Origin: Methylobacterium sp. B4
Lineage (GTDB): Bacteria > Pseudomonadota > Alphaproteobacteria > Rhizobiales > Beijerinckiaceae
NCBI RefSeq assembly: GCF_003201865.1
Contig: NZ_QJJJ01000033.1
Location: 1 to 32,881, forward strand
Direction of reading: 5' to 3'
Length of the DNA: 32,881 nucleotides
The notes below the pieces were generated by a model. The model was not told the DNA's origin, did not search any database, and worked only from the letters and a program-made list of their open reading frames with translations. Made by a program: the position numbers and the translations under genes. This document shows positions 16,132 to 23,762 of the stretch, piece by piece. How positions within the stretch are numbered: the first letter of the stretch is position 1; the number at the start of each line of letters is the position of its first letter.

Positions 16132-17970
16132 ATGGCCGATCCCCACGACCGCCCCTATCAGCCGATCGAAGCCTATGCCCTGCTCAGCAATTGCGAGGGC
16201 TGCGCCCTGGTCGCCCGCGACGGCGGGATCGACTGGGCCTGCCTGGAGCGCTTCGACGACGACCCCGCCTTCTCGCGCCTGCTCGACCGCTCGCGCGGCG
16301 GCCACTTCACGATCCGCCCGACGGAGCGCTTCGAGACCGCGCGGCAATATCTGAGCCGCAGCAACATCCTCGAGACCACTTTCACGACGCAGACGGGCTT
16401 CGTCACCCTGCACGACTTCATGGTCGGGCCGGAGGGCGGCGAGGGGCGGCCCCGGCTGGTGCGCCTCGTCACCGGCGTCTCGGGCCGCGTGCCGATGATC
16501 GCGCAGTACCGGCCGCTTGCCGGGTTCGCCGAACGCTTCGCCTCCTTGAGCATAGACCGGGGGCGCGTCACGGCGGAGGGCTGCCCCGGCCTCGTCTCCG
16601 ACGCCACCTTCGCGATGGAGGGCGAGGTCGCCGCGGCGCGCTTCACCGTGGAGGGCGGCGAGGAGCGCAGCTTCGCGCTCTATCTCCAAGCTCCGCCCGA
16701 AACCTGCCCGGACGCCCGCGCCCTGATGGAGGCCACGCGCCGCGGCTGGGTGCTGTGGACGCAGGATGCGGCCTATATCGGCCCGCTGGCGGGCGAATTG
16801 ATGCGCTCGGCCCTGGTCCTCAAAGCGCTGACCTATGAGCCCACCGGAGCGATCATCGCCGCGGCGACCACCTCCCTGCCCGAGGAGATCGGCGGCATCC
16901 GCAACTGGGACTACCGCTTCTGCTGGATTCGCGACGCCTGCCTGTCCTTCTACGTCCTGAAGAAGTTCGGGATGACCCGCGAGGCGGAGGCCTTCTTCGG
17001 CTTCGTCACGGCCTTGTGCGAGCGCGAAGAGGGCCGGCTGAAGCCCCTCTACAGCATCTCCGGCGAGGCCGATCTCCGCGAGATCCAGGTCGAGCATTTC
17101 GAGGGCTGGCGCGGCAGCGCCCCCGTGCGCCACGGCAACGAGGCCGCCGAGCAGCATCAGGCCGACGCCTACGGGCAGGTGCTCGACCTGCTCTATTTCC
17201 ACGAACGCCTGGGGGGCACGATGCCGGAGGCGATGCGCGCGCACGGGGCGCGGCTCGCCGACGTCTCGGCGGCCCACTGGCACAAGCCCGATGCGGGCCT
17301 GTGGGAGCCGCGCAAGCCCGAGCAGCGCTATCTGCACGCGGCGATCATGAACTGGGTCGCCCTCGACCGGGCGATCCGCCTGTTCGGCGAGCGGGAGGAA
17401 TGGTGCCGGGAGCGCGACCGGATCGTCGCCTGCGTCAACGGCGAGGGCATCCACCGCGACGGCTACTACCCGCAATATATCGGCGGCGAGGCGGTCGATG
17501 CCGCCCTGCTGATCGCGCCCATGGTCGGTTTTCCCGTGGACGAGGCGGCCTTCTCCCGCACCGTGGACACGGTGATCGAGCGCCTCGGCCACGGCCATCT
17601 CGTCTACCGCTACAAGAACGACGACGGCCTGCCGGGCCACGAGGGCACCTTCCTGCTCTGCGCCTTCTGGCTCGTCGACGCACTGCTCTGGCTCGGGCGC
17701 GAGGCGGAGGCCCGCACCCGCTTCCAGGCGCTGCGGGCGATGCAGAACGATGTCGGGCTCTACGCCGAGGAAGCGGCCGAGGACGACACCTTCCTCGGGA
17801 ACTTTCCGCAGGCCTTCAGCCATCTCGGCTTCATCCACTCCGCGCTGATGCTCGACCTCTACGAGCATGGCGGGCGCGACGCGGTGCGCGGCACCTACGC
17901 CGACCGCTCGCTGCGCGAGACGGACAGCCGCCGGGCGCCCAGCATCGCGGGGGCCGAGGCGGGCGCGTGA
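16132..17970 (+). CDS. Glycoside hydrolase family 15 protein (glucoamylase/trehalase-like)
   Basis: A 612-residue cytosolic enzyme with no signal peptide. It has the N-terminal beta-sandwich domain of bacterial GH15 (IEAYALLSNCEGCALVARDG, DWACLERFD) and an (alpha/alpha)6-barrel. Barrel motifs: RNWDYRFCWIRDACLSFYVL, GLWEPRKPEQRYLHAAIMNW with likely general acid Glu392, and EGTFLLCAFWLVDALLWLG with likely general base Glu504. Family members hydrolyse alpha-glucosidic bonds (glucoamylase, dextran glucosidase, or trehalase). Sequence alone does not separate these. Start: ATG at 16132. It probably forms a unit with the SMP-30 gene, and stress-linked trehalose or glycogen turnover is a reasonable inference. 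Confidence 0.9.
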   Translation: MADPHDRPYQPIEAYALLSNCEGCALVARDGGIDWACLERFDDDPAFSRLLDRSRGGHFTIRPTERFETARQYLSRSNILETTFTTQTGFVTLHDFMVGPEGGEGRPRLVRLVTGVSGRVPMIAQYRPLAGFAERFASLSIDRGRVTAEGCPGLVSDATFAMEGEVAAARFTVEGGEERSFALYLQAPPETCPDARALMEATRRGWVLWTQDAAYIGPLAGELMRSALVLKALTYEPTGAIIAAATTSLPEEIGGIRNWDYRFCWIRDACLSFYVLKKFGMTREAEAFFGFVTALCEREEGRLKPLYSISGEADLREIQVEHFEGWRGSAPVRHGNEAAEQHQADAYGQVLDLLYFHERLGGTMPEAMRAHGARLADVSAAHWHKPDAGLWEPRKPEQRYLHAAIMNWVALDRAIRLFGEREEWCRERDRIVACVNGEGIHRDGYYPQYIGGEAVDAALLIAPMVGFPVDEAAFSRTVDTVIERLGHGHLVYRYKNDDGLPGHEGTFLLCAFWLVDALLWLGREAEARTRFQALRAMQNDVGLYAEEAAEDDTFLGNFPQAFSHLGFIHSALMLDLYEHGGRDAVRGTYADRSLRETDSRRAPSIAGAEAGA

Positions 17971-18384
17971 GGATCGGCATGCCTCGCATAGGCAATGGCG
18001 ATCACCCGGTACCGTTTCCGCCTCATCACCTTCGATTGCCAAACTCCGTCATCGCGAGCGGATGCGAAGCGATCCAGGGGCGCGACCTCTCCGGATCGTG
18101 CGGAGCGTTGGATGGCTTCGGCTCCGCCTCGCCCTAACGATCAAAGGGAAACGGTCCGACCTCCGTCCATTCCTCACCCACCATCGGACGGAGCCAATCG
18201 GAGATTCCGGCTCCGGCCGGCAGTCCGAGACACGCCCCTCAAAACACCGTCTCGCATCCAGGCGCGATGACGAAGGTCATCCCGATGACGGACTTGCGCC
18301 TGCAACGAGCTTCACAGGAGGATGGGCGGCGGTTTCTCTGCCCCCGCGGATGAGACCTGTCGTGCAGCCGGATCGGAGCGAGAG
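17971..18384. other. Intergenic region with structured repeats
   Basis: About 410 bases without a credible gene. It contains a REP-like imperfect palindrome (18048-18140). A second, perfect hairpin GATGAC-GAAG-GTCATC lies at 18266-18281. The last 80 bases carry the leader of the hydrolase gene. An in-frame extension of the hydrolase to 18322 has no homology-like character and is left out. Confidence 0.5.
18048..18140. repeat. REP-like imperfect palindrome
   Basis: The left arm, GTCATCGCGAGCGGATGCGA followed by AGCGATCCAG, matches in inverted form the right arm TTGGATGGCTTCGGCTCCGC followed by CTCGCCCTAACGA. About 30 central bases lie between them. Related units ('tcatcgcgag...gcgaagcgatccag') are, as I recall, dispersed through intergenic regions of Methylobacterium genomes. 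It probably behaves as a REP/BIME element and may also end the SMP-30/GH15 transcript. Confidence 0.6.
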
Positions 18385-19275
18385 ATGCCGCCATCCGAGA
18401 TCGACCTCATCCGGGCCCGCCTCGCGGCGCATCCGAGGCCGGCCGACCTCGCGGCGCGGCGCGCGCGGATCGACGGTCTCGGAGCAGGCTACGGGCTGCC
18501 GCCGGACGTGGTGGTCGAACCGGTCGACGCCCAGGGTGTGCCCGCGGAGTGGACGAGCACGCCCCTGGCGGGTGGCGGGCGCGTCGTGCTGTTCCTGCAT
18601 GGGGGCGGCTATGTCTCCGGCTCGCTGACGAGCCATCGCCACATGGTCGCGCAGGCCGGGCGCGAGGCCGAGGCGCGCACCCTCGCGCTCGACTACCGGC
18701 TCGCGCCCGAACACCCGTTTCCGGCCGCCCTCGCGGATGCGCTCGCCGGGTACCGCTTCCTTCTCGACGCGGGCGTCGCCCCGATCCGGATCGCGCTCGC
18801 GGGGGAGAGCGCGGGGGGCGGTCTCGCGCTCGCGACGGCCCTGTCGCTGCGGGAAGCGAGGCTGCCGCTGCCGGGTTGTCTCTGGCTGAGTTCACCCTGG
18901 ACCGATCTCGCCCTGACCGGCGCCAGCCTGGAGACCAAGGCCGCCGTCGACCCGCTGCTCGGCCGGGCCTACCTCGCCGAACTCGCAAGCCTCTACCTCG
19001 ACGGCGCCGATGCACGGAATCCGCTCGTCTCGCCGGTCCACGCGAACCTCGCGGGCCTGCCGCCGATTCTAATCCAGGTGGGCTCGGCCGAAACGCTCCT
19101 CGACGACTCCGTGCGGCTGGCAGCCGTGGCCGGGGCGGCGGACGTGTCCGTGCGCCTCGAGATCTGGCCCCACATGATCCATGCCTGGCATCTCTTCTAC
19201 CAGGAGGTGGCGGAGGGGCGGCGCTCGCTGGCGCAGGCGGGGGCCTTCATCAAGGCACATCTCCCCGACGGCTGA
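18385..19275 (+). CDS. Alpha/beta hydrolase (HSL-family esterase/lipase-like)
   Basis: A 296-residue cytosolic hydrolase of the hormone-sensitive-lipase (family IV) type. It has the oxyanion-hole motif HGGG at 72-75, YRLAPEHPFPA at 104-114, and GESAGG at 140-145 with nucleophile Ser142. His266 (MIHAWH) and the acid Glu236 or Asp240 (GSAETLLDD) complete the probable triad. Enzymes of this family cleave short-chain esters. The natural substrate is unknown. I chose the ATG at 18385 (MPPSEIDLIRARL), which gives the usual family N-terminus and is preceded by GGAGCGAGAG. It stands alone, with no operon partner. Confidence 0.88.
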   Translation: MPPSEIDLIRARLAAHPRPADLAARRARIDGLGAGYGLPPDVVVEPVDAQGVPAEWTSTPLAGGGRVVLFLHGGGYVSGSLTSHRHMVAQAGREAEARTLALDYRLAPEHPFPAALADALAGYRFLLDAGVAPIRIALAGESAGGGLALATALSLREARLPLPGCLWLSSPWTDLALTGASLETKAAVDPLLGRAYLAELASLYLDGADARNPLVSPVHANLAGLPPILIQVGSAETLLDDSVRLAAVAGAADVSVRLEIWPHMIHAWHLFYQEVAEGRRSLAQAGAFIKAHLPDG

Positions 19276-19537
19276 AGGCGAGACGCCCTGCCCCCCGGCC
19301 GCGGTGCTTCGCGGTATCGTGGATGGAGGCCTCGTCCCGATCGGCCCTCCTCACCGCGCTGTTCACGGCGTTCAGAAGCCCGCTCCAGGGATCCTCCGGC
19401 GATACTGCCGCGTGGGCGGAGCGGAGGCCGGAGTCTGAGATGCCGATCGGTGTTCCGATCCGAACCGGCCGAAACCCGTTATCCGTCGGGCCGCTCGAAC
19501 CGGGCTGCCGCAAGACAGACGATGGTGCGAAGCATCG

Positions 19538-20005
19538 ATGCCGACCGTGTTTCTCGACTGCGATGGGGTGCTGGCCGATTTCGATGGGGGCGCCTGCCAC
19601 GTGCTGGGGCAATCACCCGAGGCGTTCCAGCGCCGCTTCGGCCTGAAGCAGTTCTGGAGCCGGCTGGCCGCGGAGCCGGACTTCTTCGCAAACCTCCCGC
19701 TGCTGCCGGATGCGCGGGATCTCTACGAGGCCGTCCGCGCCTGCCGGCCCGTGATCCTCACCGGGGTACCACGCGGGAATTGGGCCGAGCCGCAGAAGCG
19801 GCGCTGGGCGGAGCGCCACTTCCCCGACACGCCCATGATCACGACGAGCGCGGCACTCAAGCGCGAGCATTGCCGCCCGGGCGACGCCCTGATCGACGAC
19901 TGGGACAGTCACCGCCACCGCTGGGAGGAGGCGGGCGGAGTCTTCATCCATCATCGCGACGCCGCGTCATCGATCCAGGCGTTGCAGGCGCACGGCTTCC
20001 TCTGA
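19538..20005 (+). CDS. HAD-superfamily 5'-nucleotidase-like phosphatase
   Basis: A compact 155-residue protein with all four HAD motifs: nucleophile Asp7 and acid Asp9 in FLDCDGVLADFDGG, Thr75 in VILTGVPRG, Lys108 in SAALKREH, and Asp120/Asp121 in ALIDDWDSH. The order and small size resemble the 5'(3')-deoxyribonucleotidase group (NT5C-like), which dephosphorylates nucleotides, but the substrate is not certain. It is expected in the cytosol. The ATG at 19538 gives a start directly at the first beta strand. The ribosome-binding site (GCGAAG) is weak. It is a single gene, convergent with the NepR-like gene. Confidence 0.75.
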   Translation: MPTVFLDCDGVLADFDGGACHVLGQSPEAFQRRFGLKQFWSRLAAEPDFFANLPLLPDARDLYEAVRACRPVILTGVPRGNWAEPQKRRWAERHFPDTPMITTSAALKREHCRPGDALIDDWDSHRHRWEEAGGVFIHHRDAASSIQALQAHGFL

Positions 20006-20073
20006 TGCCCGACGCTACGGCCGGGCGTGCAACCGAAGCCGCAACCCGTGACCCCACGGACCGTAATCCGGAT

Positions 20074-20100
20074 AAAAAATTCCAGCCCTTGGGCCAGGAA
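20074..20100 (-). terminator. Intrinsic terminator (minus strand)
   Basis: Read on the minus strand, TTCCTGGCCC-AA-GGGCTGGAA forms a hairpin with one small bulge, directly followed by TTTTTTATCC. This is the classic Rho-independent layout and one of the few in the window with a real T-run. Confidence 0.7.
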
Positions 20101-20154
20101 TGAAGAAAAATCTTGCTTGTAAGCGCGTGCCGCGGCGCGTAGACCGCTGGCGAC

Positions 20155-20190
20155 AAAACAGAAAGAGGCCGCCCCAGCGAGGAGGCGGCC
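20155..20190 (-). terminator. Terminator-like hairpin (minus strand)
   Basis: On the minus strand GGCCGCC (20190-20184) and GGCGGCC (20173-20167) form a perfect 7-pair stem with a 10-base loop, followed by TCTTTCTGTTTTG. It is placed to end transcription coming from the NepR-like gene, about 180 bases after its stop. Confidence 0.6.
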
Positions 20191-20370
20191 CGAAGTCTTG
20201 GGAGGAAACGCTCAAGAAGAGCGGTAAGACCGCGACGCCATCGCGATCTCACGTGATACAAAATTAATTGGTGCGCCGCACATAGCAACCCCCATCAGGG
20301 GCGATTGCCGATGCATGAATCGCATCGCTCGTGCTTCGCGTGCGCCAGCGCACCGTAGCCTGTCCGGGGG

Positions 20371-20571
20371 CTACCCGGTTTGCACCTGCCGCTGATCGCT
20401 TTCCAGCTGCCGCAGCAACTCCGCCAAGCGCGGATCGAGCACCTCGTCCAGCACCGGCTCGTACAGCGCCTCCAACTGCCGCCCGAGCCGGAGCCGCGTG
20501 CGGGCGTCGAGGATCGGACCGCGCTCGACCATGGCGATCGGCGGCGGAAGCGCGTCAGGATTGGAGCTCAT
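20371..20571 (-). CDS. NepR-like anti-sigma factor
   Basis: A 66-residue protein matching the two-helix core of NepR: LRLGRQLEALYEPVLDEVLDP then RLAELLRQLE, against the family pattern LGxxLRxxYDxVxxEPxPDRxxxLLxxLD. NepR holds the alphaproteobacterial general-stress sigma factor EcfG inactive until phosphorylated PhyR displaces it. The N-terminal 25 residues are variable and probably disordered, as usual. The EPVPDR part is degenerate here (EVLDPR), so this is likely a secondary paralogue. Neither phyR nor ecfG is in the window. ATG at 20571 is used, though its ribosome-binding site is poor. It lies 51 bases behind a small gene on the same strand, and terminators follow. Confidence 0.65.
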   Translation of the reverse strand: MSSNPDALPPPIAMVERGPILDARTRLRLGRQLEALYEPVLDEVLDPRLAELLRQLESDQRQVQTG

Positions 20572-20622
20572 CGGGGACCGGCGCTCGATAGGGGCATGAG
20601 GCGGCTGCGGGAAGCCTTGCGA

Positions 20623-20877
20623 TCAGCCGACCGCACGATCCGCATTCCTGCCCGGCGAGGGCATGCGCAGGCATTCGGTCTGCAAATCGAGGAGATAGGC
20701 GGTCAACCGATTGCGGATCCCCGGATCGGCGCAGGATACCGCCAGAGGCACCGGCAGCGCGTCCCGCGGGATGGCGTAGATGACCGCTTCGGCGTAGCCG
20801 GCGGCGCCGCGCTCCGAATCGACAGCCAGACGCCTCGTGCCGGTAGGCAGTCCGATCGTGATGGTGATGGCGGCCAC
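20623..20877 (-). CDS. Small conserved-looking protein upstream of the NepR-like gene, unknown function
   Basis: A proposed 84-residue protein beginning at GTG (20877) with GGAGAG four bases upstream. Its composition looks protein-like, unlike overlapping frames: alternating hydrophobic strands (AAITITIGLPTG, AEAVIYAIPRDALPVPLAVS) followed by a helix (IRNRLTAYLLDLQTECLRM). I recognise no domain. The same frame stays open upstream without an obvious start, so the N-terminus is uncertain. It is 51 bases before the NepR-like gene on the same strand, suggesting co-transcription and perhaps a stress-linked role. Confidence 0.45.
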   Translation of the reverse strand: MAAITITIGLPTGTRRLAVDSERGAAGYAEAVIYAIPRDALPVPLAVSCADPGIRNRLTAYLLDLQTECLRMPSPGRNADRAVG

Positions 20878-21192
20878 AGCACTCTCCGCGCCTGCATGTG
20901 CTGAGGGGAAACTGTCACAGACTGCCTTGGTTGCCGAACCGTTGAGGATCTCGCCGGAAAAGAGATCCGTGTAAGTGACAACGGTTCGCCCGGGTCGGCG
21001 GCGGCGCCCGGTTCGCGCGAGAGCACAGGTCGTTCGGAGTTTGGGCGAACGCGCGGAGGCGCGGCGCGGATCGACCCCGAAGATCGGGTGCGGCGGGCGC
21101 AACGCTCGTGCACCGCCCGCCCGAACTCGGCCGCCATCTCCGGTCCGGCCGGTGTGCCAATTCAAGGATTGCGAGAATTTGCGCTTGTCGCA

Positions 21193-21218
21193 AACCGCTT
21201 GATAGAGACCGCAGTTCC
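21193..21218 (-). promoter_or_regulatory. Candidate EcfG-type promoter (minus strand)
   Basis: On the minus strand GGAAC (21218-21214), a 17-base spacer, then GGTT (21196-21193), against GGAAC-N16/17-CGTT. It points toward the small gene and the NepR-like gene, though 315 bases upstream. Self-regulation through EcfG is typical of nepR genes. The long leader weakens the case. Confidence 0.25.
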
Positions 21219-21295
21219 AGCGGCAGCGCCTCGCCATTCGAGCCGTTCCGGTGCGGCAGAGGCGGCAGAGGCGGCAGGATGCAGCGCCCGTGACC

Positions 21296-21311
21296 CGCCC
21301 CACGAGGGGCG
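21296..21311 (-). terminator. Hairpin after the ammonium transporter
   Basis: CGCCCC-ACGA-GGGGCG is a perfect 6-pair stem with a 4-base loop, 15 bases past the transporter stop on the minus strand. No T-run follows. It is a possible transcript end. Confidence 0.35.
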
Positions 21312-21326
21312 TTGGCAGCAGAGACG

Positions 21327-22565
21327 CTACTTCGGGAGGGTGCGATCCATGTTCCACAAGTTGAAGGCGCGCTCGCCGAGCATCGTGTCGAGGCCCTCTT
21401 CCTGGATTTCCTCCGGCACCCGCAGCGTCCCGAAGGAATCCAGGCCCTTCAATATGATGAGAGTGACGGCGGAGGCATAGGCGCCGACGATGGTGACGGC
21501 GAGGAGCTGGACGCCGAATTGGTGCAGACTTGCCGAGACCTGATTGATGTGCGGGCTGGCCAAGAGGCCGATGAGCAGGGCCCCGGTCAGGCCGCCGACG
21601 CCGTGGGCGCGCCAGACTTCCAGCGTGTCGTCGATCTTCAGCCACCTCTGGACGTACTTCGCAAAGTAGCAAGCCGTCGCGCCGATGGCGCCGATCGCCA
21701 GGGCGGCGATGGGCTCGACATAGCCGGAGGCCGGCGTGATCGTCGCGAGCCCCGCCACCGCGCCGACGAGGACGCCGGAAAAGGACGGGTGCTTGGTCTC
21801 GCGCCATTCCCAGAACATCCACACCAGCATGGCGATGGAGCCGGCGAGCATGGTGTTGGTGAAGGCGTAGGCCGCCAGGGCATCCGCCGCGTAGGCGCCG
21901 CCGGCGTTGAAGCCGAACCAGCCGAACCAGAGCAGACCCGCGCCGAGGGCGACCAGGGGCAGGCTGGCCGGCGCAGATTCGGACTCGCCCGGCGCCACTC
22001 TCCTTTTGCCGAGAAACTTCGCCGTCGCCAGCGCGGAAAACCCCGCGCAGGTGTGAATGACGATCCCGCCGGCGAAATCGACGACGCCCAGCTTGGCCAG
22101 GAAGCCCCCGCCCCAGACCCAGTGCGCCGCCGGAACATAGACGAGGATGGTCCAGGCCGTGATGAAGAACAGGTAGGCGCCGAACTGAAAGCGCCCGACA
22201 AAGGCGCCGGTCATCAGGGCCGGCGTGATGATGGCGAACATCATCTGGTAGGCGAAGACCATGATGAAGGGGATGTTGGGGGCGTAGGTTGGATTGGGAT
22301 CGATGCCGACATCGTACATGCCGAAATAGAACGCGAAATTCCCGATCGCGCCGCCGATATCCGGACCGAAGGCGAGGCTGAAACCTCCGAACACCCAGAT
22401 CACGCCGACCACACCGATGCAGATGAAATTCTGGATCATGACGGACAGCACGTCGCGCTGTCTGACGAGGCCGCCGTAGAAGAGGGCAAGAGCCGGCGTC
22501 ATCATGAGGACCAGCGCGGTGCACAGGAGGATGAAGGCCGTGTCGCCGGCATTAATGCCTTGCAT
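21327..22565 (-). CDS. amt: Ammonium transporter (Amt/MEP family)
   Basis: A 412-residue, 11-helix inner-membrane channel for ammonium. The recruitment-site Asp163 (VVDFAGGIVIH), the pore twin histidines His171 and His321 (WRAHGVGGLTGALL), and the external YGGLVRQ segment are all present. I use the ATG at 22565 (MQGINAGDTAFILL), preceded by AAGGAG. An in-frame extension to 22628 lacks a ribosome-binding site. There is no glnK next to it, unlike the usual glnK-amtB pair. It lies 153 bases behind the urea transporter on the same strand, so it may have its own promoter, and its job here is probably recovery of ammonia released by urease. Confidence 0.93.
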   Translation of the reverse strand: MQGINAGDTAFILLCTALVLMMTPALALFYGGLVRQRDVLSVMIQNFICIGVVGVIWVFGGFSLAFGPDIGGAIGNFAFYFGMYDVGIDPNPTYAPNIPFIMVFAYQMMFAIITPALMTGAFVGRFQFGAYLFFITAWTILVYVPAAHWVWGGGFLAKLGVVDFAGGIVIHTCAGFSALATAKFLGKRRVAPGESESAPASLPLVALGAGLLWFGWFGFNAGGAYAADALAAYAFTNTMLAGSIAMLVWMFWEWRETKHPSFSGVLVGAVAGLATITPASGYVEPIAALAIGAIGATACYFAKYVQRWLKIDDTLEVWRAHGVGGLTGALLIGLLASPHINQVSASLHQFGVQLLAVTIVGAYASAVTLIILKGLDSFGTLRVPEEIQEEGLDTMLGERAFNLWNMDRTLPK

Positions 22566-22718
22566 CGCGTGCTCCTTGAACGGTGCTTCTCGGAAGGGGG
22601 ATGTGTCGGCTTTCGCGGTGCAGAGCATCGTCGGTCCGGCAAGACGGTGCCGATGGATCGAAACGGGATCGATGCCGTGCCTTCGTTCGGGGCGTCCGGA
22701 TCAGGGCGCTCCCGGGTG

Positions 22719-23747
22719 TCACCGTGCGGGTCCGGCTGCGTGGGCTGGGAGCTTGCCCGGCACCTTGCCTTGGTCGTCGATCATGGAATCGGCGACGGGT
22801 CCGTGCGGATGGGGCGCCATCAGCTTCTTCGGCGCGATGAAGAGGTACATCGTCAGCACGTAGGGGGCGGTGAAGGACGGGATGCCCGCCGGCGCGACCA
22901 TGACGTCGAGAGCGCCCTGGACGAAGACGGTCATCACGGTGGCGAGACCGGCATAGACCGCCACCCGCGGCGAGGGCGTCAGGAAGACGGCGCCGACGGC
23001 CATCGCCGTCAGGACCGGGCTGAAGCCGTAGAGGCCCTGGCTCACGGCCGTTGGATCGGCACCCATCGCGATCGCGACGACTATGCTGATCAGCGACCCG
23101 GCAACGGCGGCGATCCCGGCCGGGACGGAGGCGATCAGGATGCCGGCCAGGAGGATGGCGCCGCTGACGGCGCTACCCAGCAGGTAGACCTGCGCGATGT
23201 TGCGGAAAAAGATCGCGACGAGGTCCAGCGGCGCCGGAATGCGAGTGAGACCGCGCGCGACGTCGCCCGCAAGCTTGGGGGCATCGCCCGTCACGTGCAG
23301 GCCGCCGAAGGAATAGGCTGCGGCGACCATCAGCCAGCCCGTCAGCACGAAGGGGCCGGTCGAGCCGGGAATGCCCCATTTGCCGGTGAGCGTCGCGCTG
23401 AAGGCGGCGGTGAAGACCGTGCTCGCCGCCGCGCCGATCACGATCGAGGCCCAGAGTTGGGGCGAGGCTGAGATGAAGGTCGGAAGCGCGGCGCCGACGA
23501 GAACGCCGTTGAATCCGTAGAGACCGGAGGAGACGGACGTCTCGTCGCATTCGAGGAGTCGTGCGGTCAGCGTTGCGACGAGGACGCCGATCGCCGCCCC
23601 GATCGTGGTCGCCCAGACACCGCTGACGGTGGAGGCATAGGCCATCGCGGCGAAGAACAGCATGCCCGTCAGGGCATTCTCCATGAAGAAGACCTGGCTC
23701 GTCCCGCGCAGCGACTGGACGAGAAGGCTGGTCTTCGCTCGCGGCAT
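22719..23747 (-). CDS. Urea transporter (UT/SLC14 family)
   Basis: A 342-residue inner-membrane urea channel of the UT family. It has two homologous halves carrying the signatures SSGLYGFNGVLVGAALPTF and SQGLYGFSPVLTAMAVGAVF. The N-terminal FMENALTGMLFFAAM motif is also typical. Such channels pass urea down its gradient, in contrast to the ATP-driven UrtABCDE system. The ATG at 23747 follows the ureD stop by 15 bases, so it belongs to the urease operon. The C-terminal 30 residues are hydrophilic and His/Pro-containing. Confidence 0.9.
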   Translation of the reverse strand: MPRAKTSLLVQSLRGTSQVFFMENALTGMLFFAAMAYASTVSGVWATTIGAAIGVLVATLTARLLECDETSVSSGLYGFNGVLVGAALPTFISASPQLWASIVIGAAASTVFTAAFSATLTGKWGIPGSTGPFVLTGWLMVAAAYSFGGLHVTGDAPKLAGDVARGLTRIPAPLDLVAIFFRNIAQVYLLGSAVSGAILLAGILIASVPAGIAAVAGSLISIVVAIAMGADPTAVSQGLYGFSPVLTAMAVGAVFLTPSPRVAVYAGLATVMTVFVQGALDVMVAPAGIPSFTAPYVLTMYLFIAPKKLMAPHPHGPVADSMIDDQGKVPGKLPAHAAGPAR

Positions 23748-23762
23748 GGGTCCGGTCCTCGC

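Larger units (their letters stand above)
20006..20370. other. Intergenic region with two minus-strand terminators
   Basis: A 365-base gene-free stretch between convergent genes. It is less GC-rich than its surroundings around 20070-20160 and 20260-20280. It contains two terminator-like hairpins, both oriented for minus-strand transcription (20074-20100 and 20155-20190). The interval upstream of each on the minus strand (20191-20370 and 20101-20154) has no reading frame worth noting and could carry a long 3' untranslated region or a small RNA. Confidence 0.5.
20878..21326. other. Gene-free region downstream of the ammonium transporter
   Basis: About 450 bases with only implausible reading frames. 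It holds a possible end-of-transcript hairpin for the ammonium transporter (21296-21311). A 9-base tandem repeat, GGCAGAGGC, occurs about 2.7 times near 21255-21281. There is also an EcfG-like promoter candidate on the minus strand (21193-21218) leading toward the two small genes. Confidence 0.45.

Noticed and set aside
15379..18042. An 887-codon minus-strand frame opposite the SMP-30 and GH15 genes
   Set aside because: It spans two clear plus-strand genes and has no domain-like segments or membrane/signal features.
20703..21137. A 144-codon minus-strand frame (MAAEFGRAVHERC...)
   Set aside because: The start looks reasonable but the rest is Ser/Arg/Pro-rich shadow sequence overlapping the better-supported 84-residue frame.
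22638..22651. A sigma-54-like site (GGCACCGTCTTGCC, minus strand) before the ammonium transporter
   Set aside because: The distance between GG and GC is 9 bases, one less than the strictly required 10.
21312..23471. A 719-codon plus-strand frame opposite the ammonium and urea transporters
   Set aside because: It is antisense to two membrane proteins. The Asp/Glu/Arg/His-rich translation is the mirror of hydrophobic codons.
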